DNA of 64,000 nt, taken from positions 1 through 64,000 of the forward strand of contig NZ_QYBB01000016.1 in NCBI RefSeq assembly GCF_004137685.1, read 5' to 3'. Of the stretch, positions 44,938-55,267 are shown one piece after another; the stretch's first letter is position 1; the number at the start of each line of letters is the position of its first letter. This DNA is from Lichenibacterium minor (lineage in GTDB: Bacteria > Pseudomonadota > Alphaproteobacteria > Rhizobiales > Beijerinckiaceae). The position numbers and the translations under genes were made by a program. The notes beneath the pieces were generated by a model, which was not told where the DNA came from, did no database searches, and worked only from the letters and a program-made list of their open reading frames with translations.

Positions 44938-45870
44938 ATGCGGACCGATGCAGTGCTCCTCGAGCGCCCCGGCGCCCTCAGGGTTGCTTCCCTCGCGCTG
45001 ATCCCCCCCGCGGCGGGCGACGTCGTCGTCGACGTCGAGGTTTCGGGGGTGTCGACCGGCACGGAGCGCCTGCTCTGGTCGGGCGAGATGCCGCCCTTTC
45101 CCGGCCTGGGCTACCCGCTGGTGCCCGGCTACGAGGCCTGCGGGCGCGTGGTCGCGTCCCACGACGAAACGCTCGCCGTCGGCACCCGCGTCTTCGTGCC
45201 GGGCGCATCCTGCTACCGGGATGCCCGCGGGCTCTTCGGCGCTTCGGCGGCCCGGCTGGTGGTGCCGGCGCGCCGCGCCGTGCCGGTCGGCGAGCTTCCC
45301 GCCGCGGCGGCGACGCTGCTGGCCCTCGCCGCCACCGCCCAGCACGCCATCGCGGGCGGCACCCCGCCCGACCTCATCGTCGGCCACGGCGTGCTCGGCC
45401 GCCTCCTGGCCCGGCTGACGCTGGCGGCAGGGGCCCCGGCGCCGACCGTGTGGGAGCGCGAGCCCGGCCGCCGGGCCGGCGCCGCCGGCTACCCGGCGAT
45501 CGACGCCGCCGACGACGATCGCCGCCACTACCGCAGCGCCTACGACGCCAGCGGCGACGCGTCCCTGGTCGACGGGCTCGTGCAACGGCTGGCGCCGGGC
45601 GGCGAGGTCGTCCTGGCGGGCTTCTACAAGGACCGGGTGTCCTTCGCGTTCCCGCCGGCCTTCATGCGCGAAGCGCGGTTCCGCGTCGCCGCCGAATGGA
45701 AGCCCGCCGACATGGCGGCCGTGCTCGACCACATCGCGGCCGGGCGCCTGTCGCTCGACGGCCTCGTCACGCATCGCGAGCCCGCCGCGGCCGCCGACGC
45801 GGCCTGCCGTACGGCCTTCGGCGATGCCCTCTGCCTCAAGATGATCCTCGACTGGAGCGACATGCGATGA
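44938..45870 (+). CDS. bchC: 3-hydroxyethyl bacteriochlorophyllide a dehydrogenase BchC
   Basis: A 310-residue zinc-alcohol-dehydrogenase-like enzyme that oxidises the 3-hydroxyethyl group to acetyl late in bacteriochlorophyll a synthesis. It has VSGVSTGTERLLWSGEMPPFPGLGYPLVPGYEACG, a BchC hallmark, and the cofactor strand LIVGHGVLGRLLARL. The start 44938 (MRTDAVLLERP) is preceded by GAGGGGCGG. The stop overlaps bchX (ATGA). Confidence 0.95.
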   Translation: MRTDAVLLERPGALRVASLALIPPAAGDVVVDVEVSGVSTGTERLLWSGEMPPFPGLGYPLVPGYEACGRVVASHDETLAVGTRVFVPGASCYRDARGLFGASAARLVVPARRAVPVGELPAAAATLLALAATAQHAIAGGTPPDLIVGHGVLGRLLARLTLAAGAPAPTVWEREPGRRAGAAGYPAIDAADDDRRHYRSAYDASGDASLVDGLVQRLAPGGEVVLAGFYKDRVSFAFPPAFMREARFRVAAEWKPADMAAVLDHIAAGRLSLDGLVTHREPAAAADAACRTAFGDALCLKMILDWSDMR

Positions 45871-46868
45871 ACGACCTCAGCCTCGCGGCGCCCGGCCAGT
45901 TCTCCGACCTGCGCGCCGAAGCCGCCATCGAGCCCGACGCCGTCGCGACGGGCCCGGTGAAGAAGGAAACCCAGATCATCGCCATCTACGGCAAGGGCGG
46001 CATCGGCAAGAGCTTCACGCTCGCCAACCTCAGCTACTCGATGGCGCAGAACGGCAAGCGCGTGCTGCTGATCGGCTGCGACCCCAAGAGCGACACGACC
46101 TCGCTCCTGTTCGGCGGCAAGGCCTGCCCGACCATCATCCAGACGTCCTCGGCGAAGAAGCTCGCCGGCGAGGAGGTCGCCATCGGCGACGTGTGCTTCG
46201 TGCGCGACGGCGTCTTCGCCATGGAACTCGGCGGCCCGGAGGTCGGGCGCGGCTGCGGGGGGCGCGGCATCATCCACGGCTTCGAGCTTCTGGAGAAGCT
46301 CGGCTTCCACGACTGGGGCTTCGACTACGTCCTGCTTGACTTCCTCGGCGACGTGGTGTGCGGCGGCTTCGGCCTGCCGATCGCCCGCGACATGTGCCAG
46401 AAGGTCATCGTGGTCGGCTCCAACGACCTCCAGTCGCTCTACGTCGCCAACAACGTGTGCTCGGCGGTCGAGTATTTCCGCAAGCTCGGCGGCAACGTCG
46501 GGGTGGCGGGCCTCGTGATTAACAAGGACGACGGCACCGGCGAAGCCCAGGCCTTCGCCGAGGCCGCCGGCATCCCGGTGCTGGCCGCCATCCCGGCCGA
46601 CGAGGACATCCGCAAGAAGAGCGCCAACTACGAAATCGTCGGCCGCCCCGGCGGGCGCTGGGCTCCGCTGTTCGAAGCGCTGTCGGAGGCCGTCGGCTCG
46701 GCCCCGCCGGTGCAGCCGAGGCCCCTGTCGCAGGACGGGCTCCTGGGCCTGTTCGACGGCGACACGGTCGGCCGCGACGTGGCCCTGGTCCCCGCCACCA
46801 TGGCGGACATGCGGGGCGTCGCCCACGTCGAGCGCCCGTCGCTCGAAATCGTCTACGACGCCGCCTGA
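45867..46868 (+). CDS. bchX: chlorophyllide a reductase iron protein BchX
   Basis: A 333-residue NifH-like ATPase that passes electrons to BchY-BchZ for reduction of ring B. It has the P-loop AIYGKGGIGKSFTLANLSY near residue 40, the switch LIGCDPKSDTTSLLFGG, and two 4Fe-4S ligands (GRGCGGRGI and FGLPIARDMCQKV). It overlaps bchC by four bases and is followed by bchY after ten. Confidence 0.97.
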   Translation: MNDLSLAAPGQFSDLRAEAAIEPDAVATGPVKKETQIIAIYGKGGIGKSFTLANLSYSMAQNGKRVLLIGCDPKSDTTSLLFGGKACPTIIQTSSAKKLAGEEVAIGDVCFVRDGVFAMELGGPEVGRGCGGRGIIHGFELLEKLGFHDWGFDYVLLDFLGDVVCGGFGLPIARDMCQKVIVVGSNDLQSLYVANNVCSAVEYFRKLGGNVGVAGLVINKDDGTGEAQAFAEAAGIPVLAAIPADEDIRKKSANYEIVGRPGGRWAPLFEALSEAVGSAPPVQPRPLSQDGLLGLFDGDTVGRDVALVPATMADMRGVAHVERPSLEIVYDAA

Positions 46869-46878
46869 GGCCGCCCCG

Positions 46879-48471
46879 ATGACGGACCGCATCGGCGACG
46901 ACTTTCCGGACCGCGACGCGACGCTGCGCGACGCTTCGGACGGCTTCGTGCAGGACATCGGCCAAGATCGTGCGGGGATGGCCCCCGAAACGGAAACCTC
47001 CTCCTGCCACGCGGGCCGGGACGAGATGCGCCGGGCCGCGGCGGCGGCCGGGTCCTCGGACGTGATGGACCGGCTCGCCGCCGACTACCCGCTCGGCCCG
47101 CACGACCAGCCGCAGAGCATGTGCCCGGCCTTCGGGAGCCTGCGGGTCGGGCTGCGCATGCGCCGCACCGCCACCATCCTGTCGGGCTCGGCCTGCTGCG
47201 TCTACGGCCTGACCTTCACGTCGCACTTCTACGGCGCGCGGCGCTCGGTCGGCTACGTGCCGTTCAACTCGGAATCCCTCGTCACCGGCAAGCTGTTCGA
47301 GGACATCCGCGAAGCGGTCTTCGCCATGGCGGACCCCGCCCTCTACGACACGATCGTGGTGACGAACCTGTGCGTCCCCACCGCGTCGGGCGTGCCGCTG
47401 CGCCTGCTGCCGCCCGAGATCGACGGCGTCCGCATCATCGGCATCGATGTGCCGGGCTTCGGCGTCCCGACCCACGCCGAAGCCAAGGACGTGCTCGCCG
47501 GCGCCATGCTGGCCTATGCGCGCCGCGAAGCCGAGGCCGGCCCCGTGCAGGCGCCGCGCGCCGGCCGCCAAGATCCCGCCGACCGGCGCCCCACCGTGGC
47601 GCTGCTCGGCGAAGTGTTCCCGGCCGACCCCGTCGTGATCGGCCGCATGCTGGAGCCGATGGGCCTCGCCGCCGGGCCGACGGTGCCGACGCGCGAATGG
47701 CGCGAGCTTTACGCCGCGCTCGACTGCGCCGTCGCGGCCGCCATCCACCCCTTCTACACGGCGTCGATGCGCGAGTTCGCGGCGGCCGGGCGGCCCATCG
47801 TGGGCTCGGCCCCGGTGGGCCACGACGGCACGGCGGCATGGCTCGGCGCGGTCGGCGACGCGGCCGGCGCGTCGGCGGCCGACATCGCCAAGGCGCGCGA
47901 CGCGGTGCTGCCCGCGATCCGCGGCGCGCTCGCGGCGTCGCGCATCTCCGGGCGCATCACCCTCAGCGGCTACGAGGGATCGGAGCTGATCGTGGCGCGG
48001 CTGCTCGTCGAATGCGGCGCGGACCTGCGCTACGTCGGCACCGCGTGCCCGCGCACAGCGCAATCGGACGCCGACCGCGACTGGCTCGAAGCCCGCGGCG
48101 TGCTGGTGCGCTACCGCGCGTCGCTGGAGCACGACCTCGCGGCCTTCCGCGAGTTCAAGCCCGACCTCGCCATCGGGACCACGCCGGTGGTGCAGCACGC
48201 GAAGAGCGCCGGCACCCCGGCGCTGTATTTCACCAACCTCATCTCGGCCCGCCCCCTGATGGGCCCGGCCGGCCCGGGCTCGCTGGCCGCCGTGGTCAAC
48301 GCCGCGCTGGCGTCGAAGCCGCGCTTCGACGCCATGAGGAGCTTCTTCGAGGGCGTGGGGGAGGGGGCGTCCGCGGGCATCTGGCCCGAAGCGCCGCGGC
48401 CGCGCCGCTCGGCGCCGCCGCGCGTCGCCGTGAAGGCGGTGGCGGGCAAGATCGAGCGGGGGGCCGCCTGA
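46879..48471 (+). CDS. bchY: chlorophyllide a reductase subunit BchY
   Basis: A 530-residue NifD-like subunit of chlorophyllide a oxidoreductase. Cluster-binding cysteines appear in [28 protein letters not shown] and [12 protein letters not shown]. The first 40 residues are a variable acidic leader. The stop TGA shares its last base with the bchZ ATG. Confidence 0.96.
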   Translation: MTDRIGDDFPDRDATLRDASDGFVQDIGQDRAGMAPETETSSCHAGRDEMRRAAAAAGSSDVMDRLAADYPLGPHDQPQSMCPAFGSLRVGLRMRRTATILSGSACCVYGLTFTSHFYGARRSVGYVPFNSESLVTGKLFEDIREAVFAMADPALYDTIVVTNLCVPTASGVPLRLLPPEIDGVRIIGIDVPGFGVPTHAEAKDVLAGAMLAYARREAEAGPVQAPRAGRQDPADRRPTVALLGEVFPADPVVIGRMLEPMGLAAGPTVPTREWRELYAALDCAVAAAIHPFYTASMREFAAAGRPIVGSAPVGHDGTAAWLGAVGDAAGASAADIAKARDAVLPAIRGALAASRISGRITLSGYEGSELIVARLLVECGADLRYVGTACPRTAQSDADRDWLEARGVLVRYRASLEHDLAAFREFKPDLAIGTTPVVQHAKSAGTPALYFTNLISARPLMGPAGPGSLAAVVNAALASKPRFDAMRSFFEGVGEGASAGIWPEAPRPRRSAPPRVAVKAVAGKIERGAA

Positions 48472-49973
48472 TGCTCGTCCTCGACCACGACCGCGCGGGC
48501 GGATATTGGGGCGCCGTCTACTGCTTCTGCGCCGTGAAGGGGCTGCAGGTGGTCATCGACGGCCCCGTCGGCTGCGAGAACCTGCCCGTCACCTCGGTGC
48601 TCCATTATTCGGACGGCCTGCCGCCCCACGAGCTGCCGATCGTCGTGACGGGCCTCGCCGAGGAGAACCTCGGCCAGACCGGCACCGAGGGCGCCATGAA
48701 GCGCGCCGCGGCGGTGCTCGACCCGAAGCGCCCCGCCGTGGTGGTGACGGGCTCCATCGCCGAGATGATCGGCGGCGGCGTCACGCCGGAGGGGACGAAG
48801 CTCAGGCGGTTCCTGCCCCGCACCATCGACGAGGACCAGTGGCAGGCGGCGGACCGCTCGCTGGTGTGGCTGTGGCGCGAGTTCGGCCCGAAGAAGGGGT
48901 CGACCGACAGGCCGCCGCGCCCGGACGGCGCCAAGCCCCGGGTCAACATCGTCGGCCCGAGCTACGGCATGTTCAACATGCCATCCGATCTCGCCGAGGT
49001 GCGGCGCCTGATCGAGGGCATCGGCGCCGAGGTCAACCTCAGCTTCCCGCTGGGCTCGACGCTCGACGACGTGCCGTTCCTCGCGGATGCCGACGCCAAC
49101 GTGTGCCTGTACCGCGAGTTCGGCCGCGGCCTCTGCGAGGCGCTGGACCGCCCCTACCTGCAGGCGCCGATCGGGCTTCACGCCACCACGGCCTTCCTTC
49201 GCGCGCTCGGGGGCGTGCTGGGCCTCGACCCCGAGCCCTTCATCGCCCGGGAAAAGCACACCACCATCAAGCCGCTGTGGGACCTGTGGCGCTCGGTGAC
49301 GCAGGATTTCTTCACCACCGCGTCCTTCGCCGTCGTGGCCAACGAAACCTACACCCGCGGCATCCGCGCCTTCCTCGAAGGCGACATGGGCCTGCCCTGC
49401 ACCCTGGCGGTGCCGCGCCGCGCCGGCGCGAAAACCGACAACGCCGCCATCAAGGCGGCGCTGACCGCCGCGCCGCCGCTGGTGGTGTTCGGCTCGGTCA
49501 ACGAGCGCATGTATCTCGCGGAAGGCGGCGGGCGGGCGATGTTCATCCCGGCGTCCTTCCCCGGCACGGCGATCCGCCGCCACACGGGCACGCCCTACAT
49601 GGGCTATTCGGGCGCCACCTACCTCGTGCAGGAGGTGTGCAACGCCCTGTTCGACGCGCTGTTCCACATCATCCCGCTGGCCGGGCAGATGGACGCCGTC
49701 GAGGCGACTCCGGCGGCGCGGCCCGCGGGCGGGCGCGATGCGGAAACGGTTCGCGCCGAGCTTCCCTGGGACGACGACGCCCGCGCGGGCCTCGACCACA
49801 CGGTCGAGGCGCAGCCCGTCATCGTCCGCATCTCCGCCGCCAAGCGCCTGCGCGACGCGGCCGAACGCGAAGCCAGGCGCGGGAACTCCCCCCGCGTCGG
49901 CCTCGACCACCTGCTGCGGGCCGGCGGTCGCGCCGCGCCCCTCCACCACCGCGAACCGGAGACCGTGTCATGA
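48471..49973 (+). CDS. bchZ: chlorophyllide a reductase subunit BchZ
   Basis: A 500-residue NifK-like subunit. It opens [40 protein letters not shown], the BchZ N-terminus with cluster Cys residues. The catalytic core includes [20 protein letters not shown]. The C-terminal domain has the light-independent reductase tail [34 protein letters not shown]. The stop overlaps pufQ by four bases. Confidence 0.96.
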   Translation: MLVLDHDRAGGYWGAVYCFCAVKGLQVVIDGPVGCENLPVTSVLHYSDGLPPHELPIVVTGLAEENLGQTGTEGAMKRAAAVLDPKRPAVVVTGSIAEMIGGGVTPEGTKLRRFLPRTIDEDQWQAADRSLVWLWREFGPKKGSTDRPPRPDGAKPRVNIVGPSYGMFNMPSDLAEVRRLIEGIGAEVNLSFPLGSTLDDVPFLADADANVCLYREFGRGLCEALDRPYLQAPIGLHATTAFLRALGGVLGLDPEPFIAREKHTTIKPLWDLWRSVTQDFFTTASFAVVANETYTRGIRAFLEGDMGLPCTLAVPRRAGAKTDNAAIKAALTAAPPLVVFGSVNERMYLAEGGGRAMFIPASFPGTAIRRHTGTPYMGYSGATYLVQEVCNALFDALFHIIPLAGQMDAVEATPAARPAGGRDAETVRAELPWDDDARAGLDHTVEAQPVIVRISAAKRLRDAAEREARRGNSPRVGLDHLLRAGGRAAPLHHREPETVS

Positions 49974-50182
49974 GCGCCATCACGTCCAACATCGCCGCGT
50001 CCCGCTCCTCCGCCCACCGCGACTACCGCGTGCTCCTCGGCCTGACCTACCCCCTCTTCGTCGCCGGCGTGGCGCTGCGCCGGGTCGGGCTGCTGCCGGC
50101 CGATCCCGTCCGCCCCGCCTCCTTCATCGCCGCCGTGCGGACCCGCGCCGCCGCCGTGATCCCGTTTGCCTTCATGGGCTGA
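49970..50182 (+). CDS. pufQ: PufQ-like protein
   Basis: A 70-residue membrane protein with one helix, [24 protein letters not shown], and a C-terminal hydrophobic stretch [10 protein letters not shown]. Position between bchZ and pufB, size and the '[13 protein letters not shown]' segment fit PufQ, which aids bacteriochlorophyll delivery and puf expression in Rhodobacter. Sequence likeness within this family is low, so the name relies partly on context. ATG 49970 overlaps bchZ. Confidence 0.75.
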   Translation: MSAITSNIAASRSSAHRDYRVLLGLTYPLFVAGVALRRVGLLPADPVRPASFIAAVRTRAAAVIPFAFMG

Positions 50183-50255
50183 ACCCGCCGCGACCCGCTG
50201 CGCGCTGACCTTCGGACGCGGCACCGTTTCCCCGAACGATGAGGACTCCAGGACG

Positions 50256-50492
50256 ATGCCCGAACAACCCGTCGACTATGTCGACCGCGACAGGATTTCC
50301 CTGTCCGGCCTGACCCGGCCCGAAGCCGCCGAGTTCAACAAGTTCTTCCTCACCAGCTTCCTGGTGTTCACGCTGATCGCCGTCATCGCCCACGTGCTCG
50401 TGTGGATGTGGCGCCCCTGGGCGCAGGGCGGCGCGCCGGTGAACACGTCGATGATCGACGCCGTTCGCCCCCTCCTGTCGATGCTGGGCTGA
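50256..50492 (+). CDS. pufB: light-harvesting LH1 beta subunit
   Basis: A 78-residue antenna polypeptide: a polar N-terminus ([21 protein letters not shown]), one helix with the bacteriochlorophyll-ligand His in [16 protein letters not shown], and an unusually long C-terminal tail of about 25 residues. With PufA it makes the LH1 ring round the reaction centre. The 73-base spacer after pufQ may hold a processing site. Confidence 0.95.
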   Translation: MPEQPVDYVDRDRISLSGLTRPEAAEFNKFFLTSFLVFTLIAVIAHVLVWMWRPWAQGGAPVNTSMIDAVRPLLSMLG

Positions 50493-50502
50493 GGAAAGCG
50501 CG

Positions 50503-50724
50503 ATGTATCAGGTCTGGCTTCTCTTCGATCCCCGCCGCGCGCTGATCGGCCTCTTCACCTTCCTGCTGGTGCTGGCGCTGCTGATCCACTTCATCCTGCT
50601 CTCGACGAGCCGGTACAACTGGATCGACGGCCCGGCGCCGTCGATCATCGGCACCAAGATGACGGCCCCGCCCGCCGTGCCGACGACGACGACCAACACG
50701 GCCCCGGCCGGCGCCACCAAGTGA
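50503..50724 (+). CDS. pufA: light-harvesting LH1 alpha subunit
   Basis: A 73-residue antenna polypeptide starting [16 protein letters not shown], with the ligand His in [19 protein letters not shown]. The C-terminal tail is Thr/Pro/Ala-rich. It follows pufB after ten bases. Two stable hairpins follow the stop codon, separating antenna and reaction-centre messages. Confidence 0.96.
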   Translation: MYQVWLLFDPRRALIGLFTFLLVLALLIHFILLSTSRYNWIDGPAPSIIGTKMTAPPAVPTTTTNTAPAGATK

Positions 50725-50731
50725 CGCATCC

Positions 50732-50790
50732 GGAGCCGCGCCCCGGCGCGGCTCCCCACGCGACGGCGGCAGGCCGCGCCCGCGCGGCCT
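50732..50790 (+). terminator. two consecutive perfect hairpins between pufA and pufL
   Basis: Stem 1: GGAGCCGCGCC/GGCGCGGCTCC (50732-50755, two-base loop). Stem 2: AGGCCGCGC/GCGCGGCCT (50771-50790, two-base loop). In Rhodobacter a hairpin in the same interval stabilises the pufBA message against 3' decay and sets the antenna to reaction-centre ratio; the same role is inferred here. Confidence 0.8.
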
Positions 50791-50866
50791 CCGCACTCCC
50801 TTCCGCGCCCGCAGCGCGGCGTCCAGAACCCTTCGCGCGCCCGATCGCGATCAAAGGCTGAGCCCC

Positions 50867-51706
50867 ATGGCCCTGTTGTCATTCGAGCGGAAATACCGCA
50901 TCGCCGGCGGGACGCTGATCGGCGGCGACCTGTTCGACTTCTGGGTCGGCCCGTTCTACGTCGGGTTCTTCGGCGTCACGACGATCTTCTTTTCCCTGCT
51001 CGGCACGCTGCTGATCTTCTGGACGGCCGCGATCGGCCCGTCCTGGGAACCCTTCCAGATCACCGTCGACCCGCCGCCGCTGAAATACGGGCTCGGCTTC
51101 GCGCCGCTGCGCGAAGGCGGGCTGTGGCAGCTCGTCACCATCTGCGCGCTGGGCGCCTTCGTGTCCTGGGTGCTGCGCGAGATCGAGATCTGCCGCAAGC
51201 TCGCCATCGGCTGGCACACGCCCATCGCCTTCTCGACCGCGGTCTTCGCCTACGTGTCGCTGGTGGTGATCCGCCCGATCCTGCTCGGCGCCTGGGGTTT
51301 CGGCTTCCCCTACGGCATCACCAGCCATCTCGATTGGGTGTCGAACGTCGGCTACCAGTTCCTGCACTTCCACTACAACCCGGCCCACATGCTGGCCGTG
51401 ACGTTCTTCTTCACGACCACGATGTTCCTCGGCCTCCACGCCGGCCTGATCCTGTCGACCGTCAATCCGGCGCAGAAGGGCGAACCCGTGAAGGCCACCG
51501 AACACGAGAACGCGTATTTCCGCGACTACATCTATTATTCGGTGGGCGCCTACGGCCTGCATCGCCTCGGCGCCTTCTTCGCGCTCAGCGCCGGCTTCTG
51601 GAGCGCCATCTGCATCATCCTGAGCGGGCCGTTTTGGACCGAGGGTTGGCCGTTCTGGTACAACTGGTTCCTGAGCCTCAACATCCGCAACGCCGCCGGC
51701 TTTTGA
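50867..51706 (+). CDS. pufL: photosynthetic reaction centre L subunit
   Basis: A 279-residue subunit with five membrane helices that binds bacteriochlorophyll, bacteriopheophytin, quinone and the non-heme iron. Ligand His residues are seen in [27 protein letters not shown] and [15 protein letters not shown]. The start [30 protein letters not shown] is typical. It is followed by pufM after ten bases. Confidence 0.98.
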   Translation: MALLSFERKYRIAGGTLIGGDLFDFWVGPFYVGFFGVTTIFFSLLGTLLIFWTAAIGPSWEPFQITVDPPPLKYGLGFAPLREGGLWQLVTICALGAFVSWVLREIEICRKLAIGWHTPIAFSTAVFAYVSLVVIRPILLGAWGFGFPYGITSHLDWVSNVGYQFLHFHYNPAHMLAVTFFFTTTMFLGLHAGLILSTVNPAQKGEPVKATEHENAYFRDYIYYSVGAYGLHRLGAFFALSAGFWSAICIILSGPFWTEGWPFWYNWFLSLNIRNAAGF

Positions 51707-51716
51707 GGACCGCGCC

Positions 51717-52700
51717 ATGGCCAACTTCGAGACCATCTACACCAAGGTGCAGGTGCGCGGCCCCTTCGACCCCGGCGTGTCGCCCGTGCGCCCGACCGAG
51801 GGCCGCGTCGGCTCCAAGTTCTTCTCCTATTGGCTCGGCGCCATCGGCGACCCGCAGGTCGGGCCCTTCTACCTCGGGTGGGAAGGGCTGATCTCCATCG
51901 TGCTCGGCATCACCGCCATCGAGGTGATCGGGCTCAACATGTTCGCCCAGGTCAACTGGGACCCGATCCAGTTCGTTCGCCTGCTGCCCTTCCTGACGCT
52001 CGACCCGCCGGCGGCCAAATACGGCCGCTCGCCCATCGTGCCCCTCCAGGACGGGGGCTGGTGGTTCATCGCGGGGTTCTGCCTCACGGCCTCGATCCTG
52101 CTCTGGTGGCTGCGCAGCTTCCGGCGCGCCCGGGCGCTCGGCATGGGCATGCATGTGTCCTACGCCTTCGCGTCCGCGATCTTCCTGTACCTGTCGCTGG
52201 GCTACATCCGGCCGATGATCCTCGGCAACTTCGGCGAAGCGCCGCCCTTTGGCATCATCACGCACCTGAACTGGACCGCCACGATCTCGGTGCTCTACGG
52301 CAACTGGTACTACAACCCGTTCCACATGCTTTCGATCGTGTTCCTGTACGGCTCGACCATGTTGTTCGCCATGCACGGCTCCACCATCCTGGCGGTGGCG
52401 CGCTTCGGCGGCGAGCGGGAAGCGGAGGAGATCGTCGACCGCGGCACCGCGGCCGAGCGCGCCGGCCTGTTCTGGCGCTGGACCATGGGGTTCAACGCCA
52501 CCTACGAATCGATCCACCGCTGGGCCTGGTGGTTCGCCATCCTGACCACCCTGTGCGGCGGCATCGGCGTGCTGCTCACCGGCACCGTCGTCGACAACTG
52601 GTACCTGTGGGGCGTCAAGCACGGCATCGCCCGCCAGTATCCCGCCGCCTATCCCGCCTACCAGCTGCCGCCCAGCGCCTTCAAGGACGGTGTCCAATGA
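51717..52700 (+). CDS. pufM: photosynthetic reaction centre M subunit
   Basis: A 327-residue partner of PufL with five helices. Key segments are [19 protein letters not shown] (special-pair His), [24 protein letters not shown] (iron-ligand His and Glu loop) and [14 protein letters not shown]. The tail [25 protein letters not shown] is longer than in Rhodobacter and fits species with a bound PufC. The stop overlaps pufC (ATGA). Confidence 0.98.
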   Translation: MANFETIYTKVQVRGPFDPGVSPVRPTEGRVGSKFFSYWLGAIGDPQVGPFYLGWEGLISIVLGITAIEVIGLNMFAQVNWDPIQFVRLLPFLTLDPPAAKYGRSPIVPLQDGGWWFIAGFCLTASILLWWLRSFRRARALGMGMHVSYAFASAIFLYLSLGYIRPMILGNFGEAPPFGIITHLNWTATISVLYGNWYYNPFHMLSIVFLYGSTMLFAMHGSTILAVARFGGEREAEEIVDRGTAAERAGLFWRWTMGFNATYESIHRWAWWFAILTTLCGGIGVLLTGTVVDNWYLWGVKHGIARQYPAAYPAYQLPPSAFKDGVQ

Positions 52701-54085
52701 GATATCTGCCGTATGTCGCGGTCGGCGGTGCTCTCGCGGTCGGGGCTTTCCTGGTCCTGTTCCCCGAATGGGACCGGCCCCCGCTGGTGGCCGAGAACTT
52801 CGGCCCCGCCGGCCAGGAGCTCGTGGCCCTGAAGGACCCGCGGCGCGTGATCCCCTACAACGTGATCCCCGCCGCGCTGCCCGCCGCGCCCGCCGGCGGC
52901 CCGCTGGCCAAGGACGTGTACAGGAACGTCCAGGTGTTGGGGGACGTCCCCGCCGCGGAGTTCGACCGGCTGATGGTCGCCATCACCCAATGGGTGGCGC
53001 CCAAGCAGGGCTGCGGCTTCTGCCACAACCTGAAGCCCGGCGCCGACGGCGCCGTGAACTACGCCGACGACGCCATGTACACCGACAAGGTGGCGCGCCG
53101 CATGATCCAGATGACGATGAAGATCAACACGGATTGGGGCAATCACGTCGCCCCGTCCGGCGTCGTCTGCTACACCTGCCACCGCGGCGAGAACGTGCCG
53201 CCGCGCGTCTGGTACAAGCAGCCCACGCCCGAGCATTCCGGCATCCTGGGCAAGCCGCGCGACTGGCAGACCAACGCGCGCATGATCCGCGACTTCTTCC
53301 CCACGGCCGGCAACCAGCAATGGCTCGTGGACGACGAGGACGCCAACCTCGCCTCCAACGCCGCCATGGTGGGCGAGCGCGGCAGCGGCGTCGCGGCGGA
53401 ACAGACGGCCGAAAGCCTCTACGTGATGATGATGCAATGGTCGCAGGCGCTCGACGCCAACTGCGACCTGTGCCACGCGTCCCGCGCGCTGCAAAGCTGG
53501 CACGAATCGACCCCCTACCGGATGGACGGTCTGTGGGGCCAGTACATGACTCAGGACATCAACAAGAACTTCCTGATCCCGGCCACCAACCTGTTCCCTC
53601 GAAACATGCTCGGGCAGGTCGGCGATATCGGCAAGGTCGACTGTTACACCTGCCACCTGCAGCACCAGAAGCCGCTCGGCGGCTACAACGTCATCGAGCA
53701 CTACGGCATCCTGGCGCCGAAGGGCGTGTCCGCCGGCCCGGACCAGGGATTGCGCGACATCATGCGGCCGACGGAGGTCATCGGCCCGGCCTACGACCCG
53801 ACCGCCAAGGTGGTGGAGGTGTCGATCCCCGCCTGGCCGGCGCCCGCGCCGGTGGCGTCGGGTGCGGTGCCCACCGTCAAGGGCGTGCAGGTCGGCCCGG
53901 CCGTGGTGACGCCCACGGGCGAGCAGACCGGCGTGACGCCGGCCAGGATCGGCGCCCCCGTGTCGACCTCGACCGAGGGGACGCCGGGCCCAGTGGTCCA
54001 GCCTCCCGTCGACAGGGATGCGACGCCGGACGACGGCAAGCCGCCGATGAAGCCGATCGACCCCAGCACCGGGAAGGCGCCATGA
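52697..54085 (+). CDS. pufC: reaction-centre tetraheme cytochrome c subunit
   Basis: A 462-residue cytochrome that re-reduces the special pair from the periplasm. Four c-type heme sites are present: CGFCH (106-110), CYTCH (158-162), CDLCH (256-260) and CYTCH (316-320). The N-terminus is an uncleaved-looking anchor ([17 protein letters not shown]) with no lipobox Cys. After about residue 370 comes a Pro/Thr/Val-rich tail of about 90 residues that is not part of the heme domain. The stop overlaps the next gene (ATGA). Confidence 0.97.
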   Translation: MRYLPYVAVGGALAVGAFLVLFPEWDRPPLVAENFGPAGQELVALKDPRRVIPYNVIPAALPAAPAGGPLAKDVYRNVQVLGDVPAAEFDRLMVAITQWVAPKQGCGFCHNLKPGADGAVNYADDAMYTDKVARRMIQMTMKINTDWGNHVAPSGVVCYTCHRGENVPPRVWYKQPTPEHSGILGKPRDWQTNARMIRDFFPTAGNQQWLVDDEDANLASNAAMVGERGSGVAAEQTAESLYVMMMQWSQALDANCDLCHASRALQSWHESTPYRMDGLWGQYMTQDINKNFLIPATNLFPRNMLGQVGDIGKVDCYTCHLQHQKPLGGYNVIEHYGILAPKGVSAGPDQGLRDIMRPTEVIGPAYDPTAKVVEVSIPAWPAPAPVASGAVPTVKGVQVGPAVVTPTGEQTGVTPARIGAPVSTSTEGTPGPVVQPPVDRDATPDDGKPPMKPIDPSTGKAP

Positions 54086-54489
54086 GCACCCGGACCCTCG
54101 ACGCGGCGCGGGGCGGCTCGCGCTTCCCCGGCCTGCTCGCCGCCGTTCTGGGATTCGGCTTCGCCGGCGCGGCGGCGGCCGCCCAGCCGATCCCGCTCCA
54201 GGCCGGCACCTATTGCGGGCCGGGCGACGCGCGCATCGTGGTCGACGTCGCCCGCGACCGGGTCGAGATCGACCACCTCGTGTGCTCGTTCCCCATCATC
54301 GCCGCCGACCACCTGCAGTCGGAACTGTGTTCCAATCCGGCCGGCACCAGCGACAAGCGGATCTTCGACTTCCGCGTGGTCGGGCGCGAGTTCATCCACG
54401 ATCGCGCCTGGTACCGCCTGTGCGGCCCCGTGCCGGCGAATTCCGCCGACCCGGACGCCGCGGCCCCCCCGGCGAAATCGGGCGGCTGA
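54082..54489 (+). CDS. secreted four-cysteine protein of the puf operon, unknown function
   Basis: A 135-residue protein whose ATG overlaps the pufC stop, so the two are translationally coupled. It has a signal peptide (residues ~15-34, LLAAVLGFGFAGAAAAA). The mature domain of about 85 residues has four Cys (45, 68, 83, 114), enough for two disulfides, and alternating strands (ARIVVDVARDRVEID, KRIFDFRVVGREFI). The tail is Pro/Ala-rich. No known photosynthesis family comes to mind. Its place suggests a periplasmic partner of PufC or of the reaction centre, for example in heme attachment or docking (inference). The next gene follows after three bases. Confidence 0.7.
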   Translation: MSTRTLDAARGGSRFPGLLAAVLGFGFAGAAAAAQPIPLQAGTYCGPGDARIVVDVARDRVEIDHLVCSFPIIAADHLQSELCSNPAGTSDKRIFDFRVVGREFIHDRAWYRLCGPVPANSADPDAAAPPAKSGG

Positions 54490-54492
54490 ACG

Positions 54493-55245
54493 ATGCCCGA
54501 TACGTCCGGCCGGGATCTGCTGTCGCGGCACGCGGCCTCGTTCGACGCGGCGGCCGACGCCTACGAGCGCGGGCGTCCCTCCTATCCGGAGGCGGCGCTC
54601 GACTGGCTGCTGCCGCCCGGCGCGCGCCGCGTGCTCGACCTCGGCGCCGGCACCGGCAAGCTCACGCGCCAGGTGGCGGCGCGCGGCCTCGACGTCGTCG
54701 CCGTGGACCCGTCCGAAGCGATGCTGGACCGGCTCCGCCTGGCCGTGCCCGGGGTGACGGCCCTGCGCGGCACCGCCGAAGCGATCCCCCTGCCGTCCGG
54801 CTCGGTCGACGTCGCGCTGGTCGCGCAGGCGTGGCACTGGGTCGACCCGGCCGTCGCCGTCCCGGAGGTCGCCCGCGTGCTGAAGCCCGGCGGCCGGCTT
54901 GGCCTGCTGTGGAACCACCGCGACGAGAGCGAAGGCTGGACGCGAAAGCTCGGCGCCCTCCTGGCGCGGCTCGGCTCCATGGAGGACGGCAGCCGCGCCC
55001 CCCGGGTCGGGCTCCCTTTCGGCCCGGTCGAGCGACGCGACATGCGCTGGTCCCAGCCGATCGATGCGGCGGAGCTGCTCGACCTCGTCGCGTCGCGCAG
55101 CTATTTCATTGTCCTGCCGGATGCCGAGAAGGCGCCCGTGCTCGACGACGTCCGCGCGCTGATTGCCCGTGAGCCGGGCTTCGACGGGGGCGGCTTCGTC
55201 CCGATGCCCTACGTCACGCGTTGTTCGCGGGCGGACCTCGCCTGA
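54493..55245 (+). CDS. class I SAM-dependent methyltransferase
   Basis: A 250-residue methyltransferase with motif I RVLDLGAGTGKLTRQVA, acidic motif VVAVDPSEAML, and post-motifs VDVALVAQAWHWVD and ARVLKPGGRLGLLWNHRDE. This is the Methyltransf_11/UbiE-like type acting on small molecules. It starts three bases after the four-Cys protein gene, at the end of the bch-puf run, and is probably transcribed with it. Substrate unknown; it is not one of the standard bch methyltransferases as far as can be read. Confidence 0.85.
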   Translation: MPDTSGRDLLSRHAASFDAAADAYERGRPSYPEAALDWLLPPGARRVLDLGAGTGKLTRQVAARGLDVVAVDPSEAMLDRLRLAVPGVTALRGTAEAIPLPSGSVDVALVAQAWHWVDPAVAVPEVARVLKPGGRLGLLWNHRDESEGWTRKLGALLARLGSMEDGSRAPRVGLPFGPVERRDMRWSQPIDAAELLDLVASRSYFIVLPDAEKAPVLDDVRALIAREPGFDGGGFVPMPYVTRCSRADLA

Positions 55246-55267
55246 ACGACCCGGGGTGCGCCCCGGC

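Noticed and set aside
50183-50255. PpsR-type TGT-N12-ACA site before pufB
   Set aside because: No such dyad is present in this gap; puf expression probably depends on promoters farther upstream.
52697-52790. PufC as a lipoprotein
   Set aside because: The N-terminal hydrophobic segment contains no Cys, so no lipobox exists.
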